64,000 nt of DNA. Origin: Mytilus edulis. Its lineage: Eukaryota > Mollusca > Bivalvia > Mytilida > Mytilidae. The position numbers were made by a program, and so were the translations under genes. Below, piece after piece: positions 23,501 through 33,483 of the stretch; positions within the stretch are counted from its first letter, which is position 1, and each line of letters opens with the position of its first letter. Where the stretch lies: NCBI RefSeq assembly GCF_963676685.1, contig NC_092345.1:80231592-80295591 (forward strand), given 5' to 3'. Under the pieces are notes generated by a model. It saw only the letters and a program-made list of their open reading frames with translations. It searched no databases and was not told the DNA's origin.

Positions 23501-25472
23501 TTTTTCACACTTTTTTCTCTTTTCTTAAAGATATTGATTTGATATTTGGTGTATTGTTTTATCATGACAAGATATAGATCAAGTTGTCATTTTGTTCCAT
23601 GGCAATGATTTTTTAACTGGTAGGGGACTATGTATTGCCAGGCATCCAGTTCATGTCGGTACACTATATTAATTTACATGCATAACAGAGTCTTTTTTGG
23701 GGGATTTTGTGGATTATAAATTAATTGGTTGCCTTGTGTATGGTAACTATAGTTAATAGTGATCTGAAGCTTGGTTAAGGTTGGCCTTATTGATATAAAT
23801 ATGTCTGCCATTACAAATTTCTATTCAATTATAACATTATCATACTTCACAATAATGCAACATCACAAGGGTATTCAGGGCCGTATCTAGGGTTTCGAAT
23901 TCAGGGGAGGCAGGGGTTTGGGGGGCCTCCGCTTGTGCCGATTTTTTTTCTTTCATTAAAATGGCTAAAAATGATCGTTTTCCTTCGATTTCCTTACTTT
24001 AAGAAATATCAGTATTGCTTGAACCTGGAAGCAATTTTTATGCAAAAACAAGCTGAGATTGCTGTTCGGGGTGAGCCAAGGCTCCGTCTTGAAGGCCGTA
24101 CTTTGACCTATAATCATTAACATTTAGTACATTGTGATCACAGATTTTTTTCCTCACTATGGCTAAAAATGACCTGTTTTCCTTCAATTTCCTTACTTTA
24201 AGAAACATCAGTATTGCTGGATCCTGGAAGTAATTTTCATGCAAACAATTATTATGTGTATTTAAAGATATTTTTGTTAGAAATCAAACTGGTAAGTTAA
24301 AAAAACATATAAAGCAAGATCATAGAACATAAGATATCTTTTTATTGAGGACCTTGAATTTCAATATTGTTGAAAGCTGAATAGAATGTATATATAGCTA
24401 CAACCAGGGACTTTCTATACTAGTATATATACTTAGTATAGAAAGTCCCTGCTACAATGAATGGAAGTGTTTAACTAAGGCATTGACCATAAAGTTCTCG
24501 TACGATCTGGAGACGTTAAAAAATGACCGTGGGCCCAACAGCTGATTCAGCCGGTAACGAATTTCCAATGTCATAAAAGATTCACAATACAAAGGGAACT
24601 TCCTCTGCTTAATTGAAACCCTAAAAAAATGTGAATAGTTAAGTTTTATTCAAAATTGTCGAAAGCAAAGTTTCATATGTGTTCTCGTACAAATACTGAA
24701 TAATTATTAATAGACGGACGGCCACACCAAAAAATAAAATAAAAAAATACTGAAACAGTTCACTTTCGATCAAAAATCTGTTAAATGACAGATATATCAC
24801 GTATCATGATAACACTGTTAAAACTGTAAACTTGTGTTGTTTATGATATAGATTCAAGTTCTTCGTGTAATTATGGTCAATATTTCATTTTACTACTTCA
24901 AAAAAAAAATTTGGTGTAGAAAATTCAGGGGAGGCAGTTGCCTCCCCTGCCTCATTGGTAGTTACATCCCTGGTATTTGCCACACTGCAAATGGATAAAA
25001 GGATACGGATATGTTTATCTTTAGCAAAATTCTTCACCTGTATATTTAATACTAACTTATTGATAGCTTCATCAGCTACTTAATGTATACTTGACAGTAT
25101 ATCAAATTGTTTCAAAAGGAGTATACTGTTGAAACAATACTTTGTTAGGGAAAACTATCTAAATGAACATATTTTACTGTAGTATAATCATCTATTAGAC
25201 TTTGTTCTCGTCTCCATTAGGTGTGTTTAATTATGCATAGCACATTTATGATTGTATAATGACTTTATAACCTTATGCCATGTATTACATGTAACTATCT
25301 ATTGAAAATATTGCCACTGTTTATTATATTAACATCATTTTATATTTCTTTATTTCAGTGTGATTCACATTTAGGTCATGTCTTCCCAGATGGTCCAGAA
25401 CCAACGAAACAGAGGTTTTGTTTAAACAGCAGGTCATTGTTGTTTAAGCCAAAAAAACAAGAAAAAAAGTGA
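14465..25472 (+). CDS. msrB: methionine-R-sulfoxide reductase B, mitochondrial type (five exons)
   Basis: Exons 14465-14582, 17306-17418, 19804-19880, 21988-22129 and 25359-25472 all have GT-AG borders and join in frame to a 187-residue protein. The enzyme reduces methionine-R-sulfoxide in proteins using a catalytic cysteine. Residues 1-39 are rich in R/S/V and nearly free of acidic residues, as in a mitochondrial presequence. The MsrB fold then shows [17 protein letters not shown], zinc pair C94/C97, SGTGWPSF (110-117), zinc pair C148/C151, [10 protein letters not shown] (154-163) and RFCLNS with catalytic C171. A cysteine, not selenocysteine, occupies the active site. PFSGIY and FSSE resemble MSRB2 more than MSRB3. 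The introns are long (0.7-3.2 kb scale) and full of mobile elements. Confidence 0.9.
14754..14792. mobile_element. 24-bp palindromic micro-insertion
   Basis: AAGGATTTGTATATACAAATCCTT at 14762-14785 (core AAGGATTTGTATA and its reverse complement) is flanked by the direct repeat CTCTCA (14754-14759 and 14787-14792). It belongs with the palindromes at 20403 and 24404. Confidence 0.6.
15248..15395. mobile_element. 148-bp MITE with CAGGGGTGGATCCAG ends
   Basis: Inverted ends CAGGGGTGGATCCAG and CTGGATCCGCCACTG, flanked by the 5-bp direct repeat CAATA (15243-15247 and 15396-15400). Internal GGGGTTCC/GGTTCCAAC motifs. No coding capacity. In msrB intron 1. Confidence 0.75.
15830..17098 (+). repeat. 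degenerate ~170-bp tandem repeat block
   Basis: Recurring phrases: GGTTCATCTGACCTTGACC-like, TTTCATGGTTCA, and ATTTGGTGTATGG followed by GTACATGTC-like. They occur about every 170 bp, ending in CATTTCAGTGTGTACACTCTTG. A second block of the family lies at 28560-29725 with the same start and end. In msrB intron 1. Confidence 0.65.
17306..17418 (+). CDS. msrB: msrB exon 2
   Basis: Acceptor TTTCAG at 17305, donor GTAAGT at 17419. Encodes the linker and [21 protein letters not shown], the N-terminal helix of the MsrB domain. Confidence 0.9.
17525..17685 (-). repeat. retroelement 3'-tail fragment
   Basis: Inverted copy of the tail at 57545-57720: GTCAAAGAGACAACAACCC and GCAGATAACAGCTGAAGGCC correspond to the reverse complement there. 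The related piece at 50340-50480 lies on the + strand. Confidence 0.5.
18391..19147. mobile_element. 757-bp terminal-inverted-repeat element
   Basis: Ends are inverted copies starting CAGTCAGGGGACTTACT, about 35 bp. They are flanked by the perfect direct repeat TACAT (18386-18390 and 19148-19152). The AAGTGATTTT part of the ends recurs inside at about 18820, 18862 and 19042, and next to each end it is itself palindromic. A G-run lies at 18764-18774. No coding frame. Superfamily not identified. In msrB intron 2. Confidence 0.75.
19494..19745 (+). repeat. SINE-like dispersed mussel-type repeat
   Basis: Runs from AGATGTGGTGTGAGTGCC through CAATGAGACAACTCTCC, GTACGGCCTTCAACAC, GGCTCACACCGAACAAC and GACAACTACTGTACATCAG. 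Fragments recur at 24050-24120 and, inverted, at 23200-23440 and 46180-46400. In msrB intron 2. Confidence 0.7.
19804..19880 (+). CDS. msrB: msrB exon 3 (first zinc cysteine pair)
   Basis: Acceptor TTTTTCAG, donor GTAGGT at 19881. Encodes [20 protein letters not shown] and GNELF; C94-x2-C97 bind the structural zinc. Confidence 0.9.
20396..20448. mobile_element. 39-bp palindromic micro-insertion with 7-bp target duplication
   Basis: A perfect palindrome (except its centre base) at 20403-20441: CAAGGATTTGTATAGTAAG, then AC, then its mirror. It is bounded by ATAGCAG on both sides (20396-20402 and 20442-20448). In msrB intron 3. No room for any gene. Confidence 0.75.
20450..21985. other. rest of msrB intron 3
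   Basis: AT-rich intron sequence. No exon, bounded repeat or RNA gene recognised. Confidence 0.4.
21988..22129 (+). CDS. msrB: msrB exon 4 (GWPSF core, third zinc cysteine)
   Basis: Acceptor TTTTTACAG at 21987, donor GTAAAT at 22130. Encodes [14 protein letters not shown] through TEVICKK, including C148. D109 stands where some animal MsrBs carry cysteine ([10 protein letters not shown]). Confidence 0.9.
22540..23060 (+). repeat. ~180-bp tandem repeat block
   Basis: GGACAGAAGCTTGTTTATGA recurs at about 22600 and 22779, and ACTTATAAATGGACTTG at about 22667 and 22860. TGTTGAGCCTGC appears at both ends of the block and again at 28485. In msrB intron 4. Confidence 0.6.
23085..23445 (-). repeat. 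SINE-like dispersed repeat, inverted
   Basis: Reverse complement reads AGATGTGGTATGATTGCC, AATGAGACGATTCTCC and so on, and ends in CAGGCTCCTGACTTGAG. Nearly the same unit lies at 46080-46400. Confidence 0.65.
23876..24972. mobile_element. 1.1-kb hAT-like non-autonomous element
   Basis: Left end CAGGGCCGTATCTAGGG and right end, read inverted, CAGGGATGTAACTACC form imperfect terminal inverted repeats. GGGGAGGCAG follows just inside both ends. The direct repeat GTATT flanks it (23871-23875 and 24973-24977). The CAGGG ends are hAT-like, but the visible duplication is 5 bp rather than 8. It carries a SINE fragment (about 24050-24120) and a palindromic micro-insertion (24404). No transposase frame. 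Confidence 0.6.
24397..24457. mobile_element. 47-bp palindromic micro-insertion with 7-bp target duplication
   Basis: Arms AGGGACTTTCTATACTA (24406-24422) and its reverse complement (24434-24450) lie between identical GCTACAA heptamers (24397-24403 and 24451-24457). It is nested inside the hAT-like element of msrB intron 4. Confidence 0.75.
25359..25472 (+). CDS. msrB: msrB exon 5 (catalytic cysteine, stop)
   Basis: Acceptor TTTATTTCAG at 25358. Encodes [18 protein letters not shown] then RFCLNS with catalytic C171, ending in a lysine-rich tail and TGA at 25470-25472. Confidence 0.9.
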   Translation, partial: CDSHLGHVFPDGPEPTKQRFCLNSRSLLFKPKKQEKK

Positions 25473-25567
25473 ATTATCCATTGAGTGATTTTCATAATTG
25501 TTCTATCAGAATGCATCATTAATCATGTAATGAATGGCCACACTCAAATGCAGTGCCTAGATACACA

Positions 25568-26462
25568 TACAATGAGTTAACACTGTGTATCATTGTACAG
25601 TGGATATAGGTACTAACCAAGCGGGCGTGAGCGATTTTGATCTTACACGGTAACAAAAAATCTTTGTTTTGTTCGCATAATATCAATTTGTACTTCAATC
25701 GAAACATAATTGCTGTTTTAAGAAATGATTTGGTCGTAGGTTGATGATTAGAGATGTCTCATTATTTTCCAAAAACAAGAGGGATTACTAAAAGCATGTG
25801 CAAATACTTGTAAAAGAAGTTGGCCCTCGTTTCATCCGATATAATTCTATATCCATTGCAACTCTTTTTCTGATAGAAGGTCAATGTGTGTGTGTAATAA
25901 GTATAGCTGTTTCAATAATTGGCATTGAAATCTTTCATACATTTGTTATTTTTCGATATTTTATCCCTAAAGAAGCGTTGTGTACGGTGTTTAGCTGACC
26001 ACATAAACCTTATGTACGGTGCATAGTTAAGTTGTTGTATACCGTACACAAAAACTTTATTTTCATACTCGTTTATTACCCAAAAAGTTTCAAGGAAAGA
26101 GTAATCACCGGTAGGTTTATGATTGGTAGCTATTACTTTTACCCTGTATTAGGTTTCTTTCAGATGAAACATGTAAATGTCTCAACAACTGTATCGAAAT
26201 TGAAAGTTGGTGTTGATATTCACAACTATTTGCGCATGTACAAGTTAATTGTTCTTATTAGAATATCAAAGTTGTTTCATGAATAGGAAAAAACCGATGC
26301 GAAAATTATTTGGGAGCAGGAATTTCAAATGTTGAGAAATGTACATTGAATATTGATAAAGCAAAACAAAGATTTTCGTTACCATGTAAGGTCAAAATCG
26401 ATCATGCCCGCTTGGTTAGTACCTATATCCGGTGTACTGATGATACACGGTGGTTTAAACCT
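25568..26462. mobile_element. ~0.9-kb element with ~115-bp inverted repeats
   Basis: 25575-25690 pairs as an inverted repeat with 26340-26460. Shared runs are GGATATAGGTACTAACCAAG and, further in, ATCTTTGTTTTG. An inner inverted pair GTGTACGGTGTT / ATACCGTACAC lies at about 25979-26050. The short frames inside do not resemble a transposase. Confidence 0.7.
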
Positions 26463-26464
26463 GT

Positions 26465-27845
26465 ACGACAAAATAGGTAATATAATAAATTTGTACAAAC
26501 TTTTTGCCAAATGTGCTCAACTGAATGCAAGTTAATGAAGGCAAATGTGTTTTCTTTTATTTTTATGGAATTTCCTTTTATCAGCATTTAAGTCTGATAT
26601 GTTTTATACAAATGTAATATATTTCAAAGATATAAAAAAAAAAACTTAAAAGCTAAATGTATCAGCCATGAGAAGTTCTGATATATATTGCATGTGTTAA
26701 GATAGATCTTTTAAGGTTTGGAAATATCTGATTGTGATTTGAATGTTAACTATATTTATACCTGATAATCAATAATTGTATATTATGTAGAATTTGTTAG
26801 TTAGAGCTTTTTATTTGGTAATGAGAGCTTTTCATAGGGATAAAAGTTCCTCTGTATTTTGTATGACAGAATTTGTATGTTTGGATGTTTTAATTTAAAA
26901 AAAAACTTTCCCGTCTACAAATTATTTAGAATTATTTTGCATTATTCATTCTGGCAAGAATTGTTTATATTTCAAAAAGGTAAACCAAAAAACAAGATTA
27001 AACTAGCAATTGGTATGAAAGGTTTTTGTTAAAAATCTTGTTTGTGGGATGAAAAAAACGATTTTCAATGAAGTTAATTTGCGAAGTAGAAATTAAAATA
27101 ATAAAAAAATCTTTAACTTATGACTTTTTTTACTCCTTTTTCTCAGGAATCAGTGATTTTTTTTTCTTATTCCACTGAAGTATATGTTTTGTATGAATGA
27201 TTTGATTGTATGTACTTTTTATTGACAATTTTTGTGTGTTTTTATAGTTTGTTTGCTAAGTTTTCTTGTTTTGATCACCTTGTCCTAAAGGTCTTTGTGT
27301 GAACTGTTGCTTTCACTCAATGTCTGTGTATCATAGTATGCCAGACTTTGATATTAAATTCCCTCGCTTGAAGCTTGCTATTATACCAAAGAACCTGTTT
27401 GAATCAGCCAAAAAAATGACTATACCAACCAACGATCATGGTGAATGAAATTAAAATCTCGAATGATAACACATTGTCAGTTGTGTCAAATAAGAATCTC
27501 AAAATGATCCTTTTGGTGTACCTAAAATACAATTCTAAAAATAACAATAAAAATTTTTAAGGGAATTTTTTCATGATGCAAAAATAAGCCAGTGAATAAT
27601 ATTATTCCTTATACTTATCTTTTAAACTGTTGAAGAGAAGTTTAATTGGTTGATTGTTATTGATGAATAAAATTATTTTAATCAGAATAGGGATGTTGAT
27701 TATTGTGAATTTTATTTCAAATGACACATAAAGATGTAGTCATAAAATGTATTAATTTTGAATAAAAATAAAACTATGACAAACTTGTTATTTTTTTAAT
27801 TATTTTAATCTTGTGGTCTGAAGTGTTATATAGCAATACCATCCA
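26465..27845. other. AT-rich intergenic sequence downstream of msrB
   Basis: No exon, RNA gene or bounded repeat recognised. Confidence 0.4.
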
Positions 27846-27849
27846 TTAA

Positions 27850-28467
27850 GGGCATCTGATACAGTTTTGATCCCTTATTTACAGTTTGATGAACATTTCA
27901 ATATAGGCTATTTGATGCCTGATTAAATCAAATATGTAATAAAAAATATACATTTATGTGCTGCTTGTTGTGTTAAATGAAGTCGAAATTTTGTATATTT
28001 GCTCAAACTTCCGAATTGTGGCCATATTTTCCCTTTTGAAAGAACGGCACAACTTTTTTATTTTAAAAGATAAACACAAAATTTTTTTGTTAAATAATTT
28101 GTAATTTCTGTATTTTGTAAGTATCCTAAAAATTTATGCATTTTTTATTCAGAAATAACTCATATTTATCAAATTGTCATGAATTGAGAAAAAAACATAT
28201 TTTTTTGCTGTATATGTATCAAAATTAAAAAAAATTGCACTATTTACAGTTTTATAAAATTTGGTCCACATAATCTCCCTGCAAATGAAACAAAATGTTG
28301 TTTTAAAAAATAGGGGTCCATGCACTCGTTTTCAAATTAAATCAGTTTGAATGATAAAAATTAGTGGAAAAATACATCTTTTCCCGATATGTCATAGTTT
28401 GACGTCGCGAAAATAACATTTTATGTTAGATACGTCATTACCTCCCCTGTAACTGTATCGTATGCTC
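27850..28467. mobile_element. 618-bp MITE in a TTAA target
   Basis: Inverted ends GGGCATCTGATACAGTT and, read inverted, GAGCATACGATACAGTT. TTAA lies directly outside both ends (27846-27849 and 28468-28471). TTAA targets are used by piggyBac and Kolobok elements; the GGG end fits Kolobok somewhat better. No coding frame. Confidence 0.7.
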
Positions 28468-28559
28468 TTAAGTCTTCTGTTTTTGTTGAGCCTGCAACTT
28501 CTGTCTTAGAAAGCTCAACAAAGGCATAGTGATCTAGTGCAGTGGCGGTGCAAGTTCAC

Positions 28560-29730
28560 TTCTTAAAAGCTTTATATTTTAGGAGAAGGAAGACCTGGAT
28601 GCTTCATACTTTGTATATACAGTGAAACCTGCCTAATCTGACACTGGGAAACCAGAAAGAAATGTCAGATTAAGCAGGTTGTCGGAATAGTCAGGTTTTT
28701 TTGAAAGGATATGCATATTTTGGGACCATGAAAATGTGTATATTAGAAAAGGATGTTGGAATACTCAGGTGTCAGATAAGGCAGGTTACACTGTAAATGC
28801 TTTGTTACAAATTTTTTTTCAGGCACATGCCCATTGATCTTGGCCTCATTTTCATGGTTCAGTGACTTCTTGGAAAAAAGTAGATTTTACATAAGGTTAA
28901 TTTCTCTCTTATTATGAGTAATAGGATAACTATAATTTGGTATATACTTACCTTGCAAGGTCCTTATGCCTGTCAGACAGTTTTCACTTGACCTTGACCT
29001 CATTTCATGGATCAGTGAACAAGGTTAAGTTTTGGTGGTCAAGTCCATATCTTAGAAACTATAAGCAATAGGTCTAGTATATTTGGTGTATGGGAGGATT
29101 GTAAGGTGTACATGTCCAACTGGTAAGTTTCATTTGACCTTGACCTCATTTTCATAGTAACTCTCAGTGGTTAAAGTTAAGTTTTTGAGGTTTCATTTTT
29201 GTTTTTTTTTCCCTTGTACTATATGCAAGAGATCAACTCGATATTTGCTGTATGGAAATATTTAATGATGTACACATCAGTTCAATAGGTTTTATTTGAC
29301 CTTGACCTCATTTTCACGGTTCATTGCTCAGTGTTAAGTTTTGTGTTTTGGTTAGTTTTCTTAAACTATAAGAAATAGGTCAACTAAATTTATTGTATGG
29401 AAGGATTGTAAGCTGTATATGTCTGCCTTGCTTGGTTCATCTGATCTAAACCTCATTTTGATGGTTCAATGTTTAGTTTTCTTGGTTAAGTCTGCTTATT
29501 AGAAACTATAAGCAATAGGTCAACCATACCTAGTGTATTGATTGATTGTATGGTAAACATGTATTTCTCTTTTGGTTAAAATGACCTTGACCTCATTTTA
29601 TTGGGTCATGTAAAGTTTAAATGCGTATTTGATAGTTGTAGTAAAGTTTTAAACTTAGGACTATCAACATAATATCAATGGTTAGTAAAGAAGGTGAGAC
29701 ATTTCAGCATGTGCACTCTTGTTTGTCTGT
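28560..29730 (+). repeat. degenerate ~170-bp tandem repeat block, second copy
   Basis: Repeats of TGACCTTGACCTCATTTTCA, TAAACTATAAGCAATAGGTC and TGTATGGAAGGATTGTAAG. It begins like 15830 (CTTCATAC-type sequence) and ends CATTTCAGCATGTGCACTC, like 17098. A pogo-like MITE is inserted near its start. Confidence 0.65.
28620..28793. mobile_element. 174-bp pogo/Tc1-like MITE
   Basis: Inverted ends CAGTGAAACCTGCCTAATCT and, read inverted, CAGTGTAACCTGCCTTATCT, followed by GACAC in both. TA lies on both sides (28618-28619 and 28794-28795), the target duplication of Tc1/mariner/pogo elements. Inserted into the tandem repeat block. Confidence 0.8.
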
Positions 29731-29776
29731 CTAGTCTTGTAAGCACTCTCATGTGAACAATTCTTGACAGATTAAA

Positions 29777-31846
29777 ACCAGATGCTCCGCAGGGCACAGC
29801 TTTATACAACTGCAGAGGTTGAACCCTGAACAGTTGGGGCAAGTTTGGACACAACATTCAAGCTGGATTCAGCTCTAAATTTGGATTGTGATTAAATAGT
29901 TGACACAGCATAGGTTTCTGACACAGAATGAATGTGGTCTAATGAACTTAAAATGTTTGTTTTGCCTTTGAGCAATTCACTATGCTGTTGAATATTAATC
30001 CTCTCAAAAAAATGTTTGAAGAAATTTTCTTTTTATTTATGAAATCTGAAATGAGAAAAATTGACCCCCCCCCAATTTTTTTTGCACATCCCCCTTTCCT
30101 TTATTCCAAAACCAATCTCAATTCAAATTTCTAATGGAGTTTGCAACAATAACTACTCATTTAAATACATCATAAAATATTTAAATGTAAAAAAAGTGCT
30201 TGTTATCACTGAATGGTAAAGATTTTAATTTATCAGTTGGTAGTAAAAGTGAAAATACATTGTATATTGTATAAAACAATGATTTAAGTTGATTCAACTA
30301 CTATTCTGGACAAAGAAAGATAACTCCAATTGAAATTTCTTCCTATTGCACAATATTGTGCAATTAGATATTTCTTGCTATTGTGCAATACTGTGCAATT
30401 GAAAATACTTGCTATTGCACAATACTGTGCAATTGAAAATACTTGCTATTGCACAATACTGTGCAATTGAAGATTTCTTGCTATTGCGCAATACTGTGCA
30501 ACTGAAAATTTCTTGCTATTGCACAATACTGTGCAATTGAAGATTTCTTGCTATTGCTGAGTACTGTGCATTGTAAATTTCTTGCTATTGCACAATACTT
30601 AATATAATAATTTTGGTTTCTGATTTGGACCAACTTGAAAACTGGGCCCATAATCAAAAATCTAAGAACATGTTTAGATTCAGCATATCAAAAAAGCCCA
30701 AGAATTCAATTTTTGTTAAAATCAAACTAAGTTTAATTTTGGACCCTTTGGACTTTAATGTAGACCAATTTGAAAACGGGACCAAAATAAAAAATCTACA
30801 TACACAGTTAGATTTGGTATATCAAAGAACCCCAATTATTCAATTTTTGATGGAATCAAACAAAGTTTAATTTTGGACCCCGATTTGGACCAACTTGAAA
30901 ACTGGGCCAATAATAAAAAATCTAAGTACATTTTTAGATTCAGCAAATCAAAGAACCCCAAGGAATCAAATTTTGTTAAAATCAAACTAAGTTTAATTTT
31001 GGACCCTTTAGACCTTGATGTAGACCAATTTGAAAACGGAAATCAAAAATTAAGAATCTACATACACAGTTAGATTTGGCATATCAAAGAACCCCAATTA
31101 TTCAATTTTTGATGAAATCAAACAAAGTTTAATTTTGGACCCTTTGGGCCCCTTATTCCTAAACTGTTGGGACCAAAACTCCCAAAATTAATCCCAACCT
31201 TCCTTTTATGGTCATAAACCTTGTGTTTAAATTTCATAGATTTCTATATACTTATACCAAAGTTATGGTGCAAAAACGAAGAAAAATGCTTATTTGGGCC
31301 CCTTTTTGGCCCCTAATTCTTAAACTGTTGGGACCTCAACTCCCAAAATCAATACCAACCTTCCTTTTGTGGTCATAAACCTTGTTTAAATTTCATTGAT
31401 TTCTATTCACTTAAACTAGTTATTGTGCGAAAACCAAGAATAATGCTTATTTGGGCCCTTTTTTGGCCCCTAATTCCTAAACTGTTGGAACCAAAACTCC
31501 CAAAATCAATCCCAACCTTCCTTTTGTGGTCATAAACCGTGTGTCAAAATTTCATAGATTTCTATTAACTTAAACTAAAGTTATAGTGCGAAAACCAAGA
31601 AAATGCTTATTTGGGCCCTTTTTGGCCCCTAATTCCTAAAATATTGGGACCAAAACTCCCAAAATCAATCCCAACCTTCCTTTTGTGGTCATAAACCTTG
31701 TGTTAAAATTTCATAGATTTCTATTACCTTTTACTAAAGTTAGAGTGCGAAAACTAAAAGTATTCGGACGACCAAGACGACGACGAGGCCAACGTGATAC
31801 CAATATACGACCAAAAATTTTTCAATTTTTGCGATCGTATAAAAAA
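29777..31846 (+). mobile_element. ~2.1-kb non-autonomous repeat element, copy 1
   Basis: Shares its whole layout with 59746-61934. Both start with a CTCCGCAGGGC-containing segment and TTTATACAACTGCAGAGG, then a 34-bp minisatellite. Next come repeated TTTAATTTTGGACCC blocks (30600-31150) and TTGGGCCCCTTTTTGGCCCC blocks (31150-31740). Both end CGACGACGAGG… and GCGATCGTATAAAA. Near-inverted ends TTTATAC…/…GTATAAA. The 64-85 aa frames inside are repeat artefacts. Confidence 0.75.
30339..30600 (+). repeat. 34-35 bp minisatellite, ~7.5 units
   Basis: Unit CTTGCTATTGCACAATACTG followed by TGCAATTGAAAATTT. Each unit contains the inverted pair TTGCACA/TGTGCAA. The sister element at 60510-60599 holds only about 2.5 units. 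Confidence 0.8.
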
Positions 31847-31849
31847 ATG

Positions 31850-32508
31850 TATCATAGGTTATATCAGCAGTGTCTCTGACAAGGTTAGAAAAGCGTTAAC
31901 TATGAACTTTTTTGAAGAGTTATGCCCCTTGGAAATATTTATTATATGAAAATTTTTGTTGTTTGGCTCTCATGTGTACAATTCTTGCCTAGTTTTTATG
32001 AAATTCATATCAAATCAATTATTTTTAAGAGTTATGTCCGTTGTACAGATAAGCATGCAAGGCTGCAACTGGTCAAAATTGGGATAGTAAATCTGATGGA
32101 AGGGAAGTGTCATGCCTCTGAAAGTTAAAATACCCTATTAACAACTCTTTCAGGGGTCTGTAGTAGCCCATTGCAAAGCAAACTGTGTACATCTGACCAA
32201 CATGTTAACATTATCCAATGCCAGTCCAAATCACTCGCCCTGCACTGTTTGCATGTCTTTTTGCTTCAGGTTGCATTAATTTTTATATGATAGTGGGTAA
32301 AAGGGCTCAACAGAGCTGATGTTTTCTCTGTCTTTTGGGAAGATTCAGCATGGGTCTTTTGTGGACCATTGTTTTTTTTGTTTTTTTTTATTATTTTTCT
32401 TTGGTAATGGTTACGGCATGTGCCAAAACTGTCATTGCTCTAAACCAAAAATGTTCTGACATGTTATAACATATTTATCATGGCAAAATTTTTTAAATTT
32501 TCTAATTA
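31850..32508. other. intergenic sequence between two mobile elements
   Basis: No gene or bounded repeat recognised. Confidence 0.35.
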
Positions 32509-32675
32509 CAGTGCTTATCCAGTGACCTTTAGGGTATCACAATAGCAATGGCCAAAGCAGTTTACCAAATTGCAGTTAGATTTCTTCTCCAACTAACTGA
32601 TCAACTGGTAAAATGTTTTAGCAGCTTGCTCAAGTGAAATGTTGTTAGTATAAAGTGAGTGCTGTGAAATCAAAA

Positions 32676-32850
32676 TTATGTTCTAAATTCACGCTGTTCA
32701 AACGAACATAAAGTATTTATGTGCTAAATCTCTCTAGATTTTTGTAAAACATACATATCTGAGCACATTCAGATATGTACCTTTATACGATAAAGGCATC
32801 ATAGAAAACTAAATACATATTTAGGTACTGTTAGGCGCAATGACCATCTC
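32676..32850. repeat. split direct repeat B2 (retrotransposon end)
   Basis: 175 bp, identical to 33272-33446; forms the outer 3' end of the retrotransposon. Confidence 0.9.
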
Positions 32851-33090
32851 AATTTTAATAAATATAGATCCAGAGATCACAATATTTCTAATACATGTAT
32901 CAAACACCATTAACAGTTCATGTTTTGAATACGGCAACCATGCATCTATGAAAACAAATCCCGGTTTATAAACATCACACAATCAACAATACCGGTAAAA
33001 GACAGCTATCAAACATCTACAAAATATATACAAAACACATTAATTCTTTACATACAACTTCAATACATTAAAAAACAGATTTCTTAATGA

Positions 33091-33271
33091 AAATTAAACT
33101 TCAATACAAAGGAAACGTACGATAATGGTCACTGCCCAAACCTCGATAATTAAATCTCGTGCAAACTTTCATTATATACTGACCGCCAAAACCGGTTTAC
33201 TACTATTGTGAAAACACAATAGAGTAAATTACATACTTCAAAAATCATACGCGAACCGCACATAAATATAT
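33091..33271. repeat. split direct repeat A2
   Basis: 181 bp, identical to 37479-37659 and directly abutting B1. Confidence 0.9.
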
Positions 33272-33446
33272 TTATGTTCTAAATTCACGCTGTTCAAACG
33301 AACATAAAGTATTTATGTGCTAAATCTCTCTAGATTTTTGTAAAACATACATATCTGAGCACATTCAGATATGTACCTTTATACGATAAAGGCATCATAG
33401 AAAACTAAATACATATTTAGGTACTGTTAGGCGCAATGACCATCTC
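33272..33446. repeat. split direct repeat B1
   Basis: 175 bp, identical to 32676-32850; starts at the A2 boundary and ends about 40 bp past the recombinase stop codon. Confidence 0.9.
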
Positions 33447-33483
33447 GACGCACAAAGAAAGCAAACTTGATGTTAAGTACATA

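Noticed and set aside
30339-30600. Regular ~34-bp repeats that could suggest a CRISPR array
   Set aside because: Units are contiguous without unique spacers, lie in animal DNA, and occur inside a dispersed transposable element.
30613-31073. Two similar 66-85 codon frames
   Set aside because: They are direct repeats inside the 2.1-kb non-autonomous element and lack any gene structure.
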